Assembly: GCA_029255685.2 (NCBI GenBank)
Contig: CM055312.2
Location: forward strand, 13,974,649-14,038,648
Origin: Silene conica
Taxonomy: Eukaryota > Streptophyta > Magnoliopsida > Caryophyllales > Caryophyllaceae
Length of the DNA stretch: 64,000 bases
Direction: 5' to 3'
Shown here: in pieces, positions 59,814 to 64,000 of the stretch
How the letters are laid out: each line of letters starts with the position of its first letter
Position numbering within the stretch: position 1 is the first letter of the stretch
Made by a program: the position numbers and the translations under genes
Notes under the pieces: generated by a model
The model's input: only the letters and a program-made list of their open reading frames with translations
Told to the model about the DNA's origin: nothing
Database searches by the model: none

Positions 59814-60139
59814 CCAGGTAGTTTTAATTAACTTAAAAAAATTTATTACTCGTTCTGCCTGTTTCTCTTTTTTTAGTTAAGTTTTGATGTCAATTATTCA
59901 AGTGAGATTTAATTGTTTGTTTTTTTTTTTGTGCATGTTGCTCCTGCTACTACGAACGTCTTCTGCATGTTCGTGTTTGGTGATGATTTACGCTGCTGGT
60001 GAGATTCCGTCTTCTGCATCTTCAGATGAGCTTTCGTTTTTGGTGATGTCTCTCTGTTTACCTATTCGAATTATGATCAAACCTCTCTGTTTACATAATA
60101 TGAACTCTTGTTGTCTATTTGTTGTTACCTATCCTCCTG

Positions 60140-61540
60140 TTGTTAATCTACTCTCATCTCATGTTGCCTATCTTTTGTTACCTACTCTCAGTAATTAAGT
60201 GACTCTTTGTTTACCTATTCTCATCTTATGTTGCCATGTTGCCTATTATGAATTTGACTCTTTGTTAATCTACTCTCATCTCATGTTGCCTATCTTTTGT
60301 TACCTACTCTCAGTAATTAAGTGACTCTTTGTTTACCTATTCTCATCTTATGTTGCCATGTTGCCTATTCTGAATTTGACTCTTTGTTAATCTACTCTCA
60401 TCTCATGTTGCCTATCTTTTGTTACCTACTCTCAGTAATTAAGTGACTCTTTGTTTACCTATTCTCATCTTATGTTGCAATGTTGCCTATTCTGAATTTG
60501 ACTCTTTGTTAATCTACTCTCATCTCATGTTGCCTATCTTTTGTTACCTACTCTCAGTAATTAAGTTACTTTTTGTTAATCTACTCTCATCTCATGTTGC
60601 CTATCTTTTGTTACCTACTCTCAGTAATTAAGTGACTCTTTGTTTACCTATTCTCATCTTATGTTGCCATGTTGCCTATTCTGAATTTGACTCTTTGTTA
60701 AGCTACTTTCATCCCATGTTGCCTATTTTTTGTTACCTATTCTCAGAAATTAAGTGACTCTTTGTTTACCTATTCTCATCTTATGTTGCAATGTTGCCTA
60801 TTATGATCATGACTCTTTGTTAAGCTACTTTCATCCCATGTTGCCTATCTTTTGTTACCTACTCTCAGTAATTAAGTGACTCTTTGTTTACCTATTCTCA
60901 TCTCATGTTGCCATGTTGCCTATTCTGAATTTGACTCTTTGTTAAGCTACTTTCATCCCATGTTGCCTATTTTTTGTTACCTATTCTCAGAAATTAAGTG
61001 ACTCTTTGTTTACCTATTCACATCTTATGTTGCAATGTTGCCTATTCTGATCATGACTCTTTGTTAAGCTACTTTCATCCCATGTTGCCTATCTTTTGTT
61101 ACCTACTCCCAGTAATTAAGTGACTCTTTGTTTACCTATTCTCATCTCATGTTGCCATGTTGCCTATTCTGAATTTGACTCTTTGATAATCTACTCTCAT
61201 CCCATGTTGCCTATCTTTTGTTACCTACTCTCAGTAATTAAGTGACTCTTTGTTTACCTATTCTCATCTTATGTTGCCATGTTGCCTATTCTGAATTTGA
61301 CTCTTTGTTAATCTACTCTCATCTCATGTTGCCTATCTTTTGTTACCTACTCTCAGTAATTAAGTGACTCTTTGTTTACCTATTCTCATCTCATGTTGCC
61401 ATGTTGCCTATTCTGAATTTGATTCTTTGTTAAGCTACTTTCATCCCATGTTGCCTATCTTTTGTTACCTACTCTCAGTAATTAAGTGACTCTTTGTTTA
61501 CCTATTCTCATCTCATGTTGCCATGTTGCCTATTCGATGT
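60140..61540. repeat. 122-bp tandem array inside the mariner
   Basis: About 11 to 12 copies; the block CAGTAATTAAGTGACTC recurs at 60189, 60311, 60433, 60555, then after a 67-bp short unit at 60622, and again every 122 bp at 60744, 60866, 60988, 61110, 61232, 61354 and 61476. Units with TTTTTTGTTACCTATTC (60744, 60988) alternate with TCTTTTGTTACCTACTC ones, so part of the array has a 244-bp higher-order period. 122 is not a multiple of three and the array is not coding. Confidence 0.97.
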
Positions 61541-62119
61541 AAGCTATCCTCAATGACTGTTGTTGGTATAAGGAAATGGATAAAGCTCGATGATGAAAGA
61601 CCTTACTGGTTTGAGAGCAACATCTAGTAGTAGTGGTATACTTAGGGGTCTGGCCATATAGTTAAATAGTTGTGCCACCACATGGTCTACCAATGACTGG
61701 GTGTGTGCGCGTGTTCATATGAGTTACATACATGTATGTCCACATTATGTTTGGGGTCTCAGTGAAAACAACATTTGTTTGTTTGAGAGCCGTGTTTGTT
61801 TACTCTTTGAACATAGTGTCTACCAGTATCATTGTGTGTGTGTGTGTAGGAGGCACTTCTATTTAACATAACTCGATGATGAGGCCAAATTAGCTCTGAG
61901 AGTTAATGTCATTCGATTTGCAATTTTATTCTTGTTTGCTGTATGATATGCATGATTTAGTTTACACATAATTTCAAATGAAATTGAACTAACACTTAAC
62001 CAAAACAATAGCATTACATTCATAATCTGATTACAAGTCAAACATATCTTGTGTAGACATGTTTACACCCTAAACAAATTGTGCAAAAACAACTTTGAAT
62101 GCTAAACTCTTACTCTACC
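61541..62119. other. Mariner interior between array and transposase; no gene
   Basis: Non-coding sequence following the transposase stop on its strand; contains a short (GT)n run near 61835. It should hold the poly(A) sites of the two convergent genes. Confidence 0.5.
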
Positions 62120-63484
62120 CTAGTAACCTAATTCCCCCATTAGGTATTCTAAACCTTGTGTTTCACCTAGACCTTGTAAATACTCAATACATTCCCTTAC
62201 TAACACTTCACTAACTTCCAAGTTCCTCGGTAATATTCCTAAATGAGATAGATGACCCTTCTTCATGTGTGGTATTGCAAAATCATTGTGACCCTTGGCT
62301 TTCATAATCTCAACCATTACTGATTGTAGTGTCAAGAAGATGTTGTTTAATTTTGTTGGACTATAATCAATAAAGGCTTGCATCACACTGTTCACTAGCT
62401 CGTCCACTGACTTTGCAGCTTTCCTTGACTGTAATGATTGCAATGCCCTGAAATAGCCTAGGTCGTTGCAGTTCAAATCTGGTGAATTTGGGGGTTGAAA
62501 TATCAACTCTATGTTGAACCCATCTGTGTTAGCAACTGCCATAAAATCTGGGTCGTCGTTCTTAATATGTGGTCTAGCATTATCTTGTTGTATTAAGATA
62601 TGCTTGCTTGCACCTTCTGGCCATTTTGTTTTGATGGCTGGAATCACTTGTTGAATGATGCATTCCTTTGTAACTTGTCTTGTGATTGATTCTATTGCTT
62701 TGGTTTCCAAAGTTCCCCTTGGTCTGTTTACACTAGATCTTGCTGCTGGTACCTCTCTTGTAAAGGAGAACATGCCTATCTTACCGTCGAATAACATTTC
62801 CCCATCTTCCGAGTATACTGGTCTGCTCACTGCGCACATGAACATTACCTTTGTAATGTACCTCTTGGACTGACAGCTCCTATATGGTAACTCTTCCCCG
62901 TCGACTACATAAAACTTATGACCGTCGTACTGGATGAAAAACCATTTTTCGTCCATGTGGATGACATTACTCATCTCTGCAAACTTGATTTTTGCTTCTG
63001 GAATTGCATTTAAATCCAGAAAATCCTGAATAGCTTGTTCCACTTGTAAGCACATCAGTGCGTGCTTCAGTCGTTTTACTTTTGTCGCGTCTTTGAGTTG
63101 AGGATGTAATGGGCTTGAATGGGGCTTGAGTAATCCTTGAGTTACCCATTTGTGAACCGTGCCCACTGAAACTCCGGTGTTCTCTGCCACTCTTTCCATC
63201 GTATCGCGCTTTTCCCATTCAAGCGATTTAATAAATTTGAGATCAGGTAGAATGCGTTTTCTGTTTGTATTTCCGACTTGACCGCTTTTAACATCTAACC
63301 CTTCACCAATATTTCTGGTTTTTTTTGTTAATTTCCAGATTCTCCCAATGACTTGTCGATTTATACCGAACGTTGCCACCGCTTCCTTCAGCATCCCGCG
63401 AGTAAGATGGCCATCCTTCGACTTACTTAGAAGATACACCGCTACTTCTTGTCGTTTCTGCTCCGTCACGCATTTGAAGCTCAT
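62120..63484 (-). CDS. Plant mariner (DD39D) transposase
   Basis: Cut-and-paste transposase of 454 residues with no stop or frameshift. N-terminal helix-turn-helix regions for binding the terminal repeats lie about residues 28-52 (TRGMLKEAVATFGINRQVIG) and 95-118 (ERVAENTGVSVGTVHKWV). Catalytic residues are Asp178 (NVIHMDEKWF), Asp301 (ILIQQDNARPH) and Asp341 (SPDLNCNDLGYF), with 39 residues between the last two: the DD39D pattern of plant mariners. The length is usual for the Osmar/Soymar group. The target is TA. Its termini resemble Stowaway MITEs, which such proteins can mobilise. All visible key residues are present, so this copy may be active. Confidence 0.95.
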   Translation of the reverse strand: MSFKCVTEQKRQEVAVYLLSKSKDGHLTRGMLKEAVATFGINRQVIGRIWKLTKKTRNIGEGLDVKSGQVGNTNRKRILPDLKFIKSLEWEKRDTMERVAENTGVSVGTVHKWVTQGLLKPHSSPLHPQLKDATKVKRLKHALMCLQVEQAIQDFLDLNAIPEAKIKFAEMSNVIHMDEKWFFIQYDGHKFYVVDGEELPYRSCQSKRYITKVMFMCAVSRPVYSEDGEMLFDGKIGMFSFTREVPAARSSVNRPRGTLETKAIESITRQVTKECIIQQVIPAIKTKWPEGASKHILIQQDNARPHIKNDDPDFMAVANTDGFNIELIFQPPNSPDLNCNDLGYFRALQSLQSRKAAKSVDELVNSVMQAFIDYSPTKLNNIFLTLQSVMVEIMKAKGHNDFAIPHMKKGHLSHLGILPRNLEVSEVLVRECIEYLQGLGETQGLEYLMGELGY

Positions 63485-64000
63485 CTTAGTTTCTTTTTTG
63501 AAACTGTGTAATTTTTTTGGTTTCAGAAATGTGTAATAATTTTGGACAATGTAAATTCTGAACTGTTTTAGAATACTGATTCCTGGAATGTGGTTAATAA
63601 AGGGGCTGGGAATAAGTTGTAAGTGGTGGACAGCCTGTTGATGAGATGGTTTTGGGAGGGAAATAAGGTGGCAAATGTAGTGTTAGATGGGTGTTTTTGA
63701 ATAGTTAAAAAATGGTGGGAAAATTTTGTAATTAGTTTAATCTCTTTTACTTTATAAATCTGGTTAATTTTAAATCAACTTGAATTAACTTCTTAATAGC
63801 CTTGAAGAAGCCCCAAATAAAGCTGTTTTTGGAAGCTACTTGGAGTACTTTTATTATTTGTTTATTGTTGCCTTAATAGTTGTGCAAAAAGGTTATGTAT
63901 CAAATGGAAAAAAATGGAGGGAGTACTTCTTAACTTACTTGCTAGACTTAGTTCCTAATTTTGTTATTTTATCAAGCCCTAGTTAGACCTAACCGACATT

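Larger units (their letters stand above)
58640..63923. mobile_element. Mariner-like transposon with intact transposase and a second ORF
   Basis: The left end CTCCCTTCATTTTTTTCCA and right end TGGAAAAAAATGGAGGGAG are inverted repeats extending about 33 bp, with TA on both sides (58638-58639, 63924-63925). 5284 bp. Contents: a (TC)n leader and a 212-aa ORF on plus (59175-59813), a 122-bp tandem array, and the transposase on minus (62120-63484). The pre-insertion sequence is present at 470-534 of this window. Plant mariners of the Osmar/Soymar type are about 3-5 kb, so the size is at the upper end. Confidence 0.9.

Noticed and set aside
59884..60631. Two plus-strand frames of 104 and 62 aa after the 212-aa ORF
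   Set aside because: They run into the 122-bp array and end identically because of it; not independent genes.
60140..61540. CRISPR-like array
   Set aside because: Units are contiguous 122-bp copies with no unique spacers, inside a plant transposon; it is a tandem repeat.

Overview
The window is nuclear DNA of a flowering plant, most likely a eudicot. The genes are spliced, with GT..AG introns up to about 2.8 kb. The recognisable genes are typical plant families: ACT-repeat protein ACR9/10, ALY mRNA-export adaptor, PLP3, the plant 6 kDa subunit of mitochondrial ATP synthase, and a plant-type H2B. The rest is AT-rich DNA built from plant transposons. Recurrent ACTCCGTA-like words and Stowaway elements would fit Caryophyllales, but that is a weak guess.

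Layout. 1-23 kb is almost pure mobile DNA. It holds a MITE cut by the window edge, a Tourist-type MITE at 535-837, a copia-type LTR split by a 2.9 kb CACTA element (3129-6063) that carries a SINE, and a complete young Ty1/copia element (6957-11822, 189-bp LTRs, TSD TAGTT). Next comes a PIF/Harbinger element (13230-18881) that carries both family genes and has landed inside a shorter relative; its transposase is split by a 1.8 kb LTR-like insertion. A Helitron-like element (19966-21641), AT-rich repeats and a hAT element (22814-23406) follow.

23-46 kb is the gene-rich core: ATP synthase 6 kDa subunit (+), ACR9/10-like (+), ALY/THO4 (-), a small two-helix membrane protein (-), and PLP3 (-). I could assemble complete reading frames across the exons of four spliced genes (58, 421, 250 and 250 aa).

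46-53 kb is again mobile. A hAT element (46288-48864) sits 250 bp upstream of the PLP3 start codon and itself contains a Tourist MITE and a Mutator-like MITE. After it come a Harbinger derivative (49526-51110) and two more motif-rich hAT-type sequences.

53-58 kb holds a small secreted-peptide-like gene (+), a second copy of the membrane-protein gene (-), a locally duplicated non-coding stretch, and an intronless histone H2B gene (-) with a recognisable histone-type promoter.

58.6-63.9 kb is one 5.3 kb mariner-like transposon with TA target duplication. It has an uninterrupted 454-aa DD39D transposase (-), an unrelated intact 212-aa ORF (+), and a 122-bp tandem array between them. A pre-insertion version of its target lies at 470-890 of the same window. 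This two-gene mariner is the most interesting object I see. Stowaway MITEs in ACR9/10 intron 1 and just downstream of that gene have related termini and could be its passive partners.
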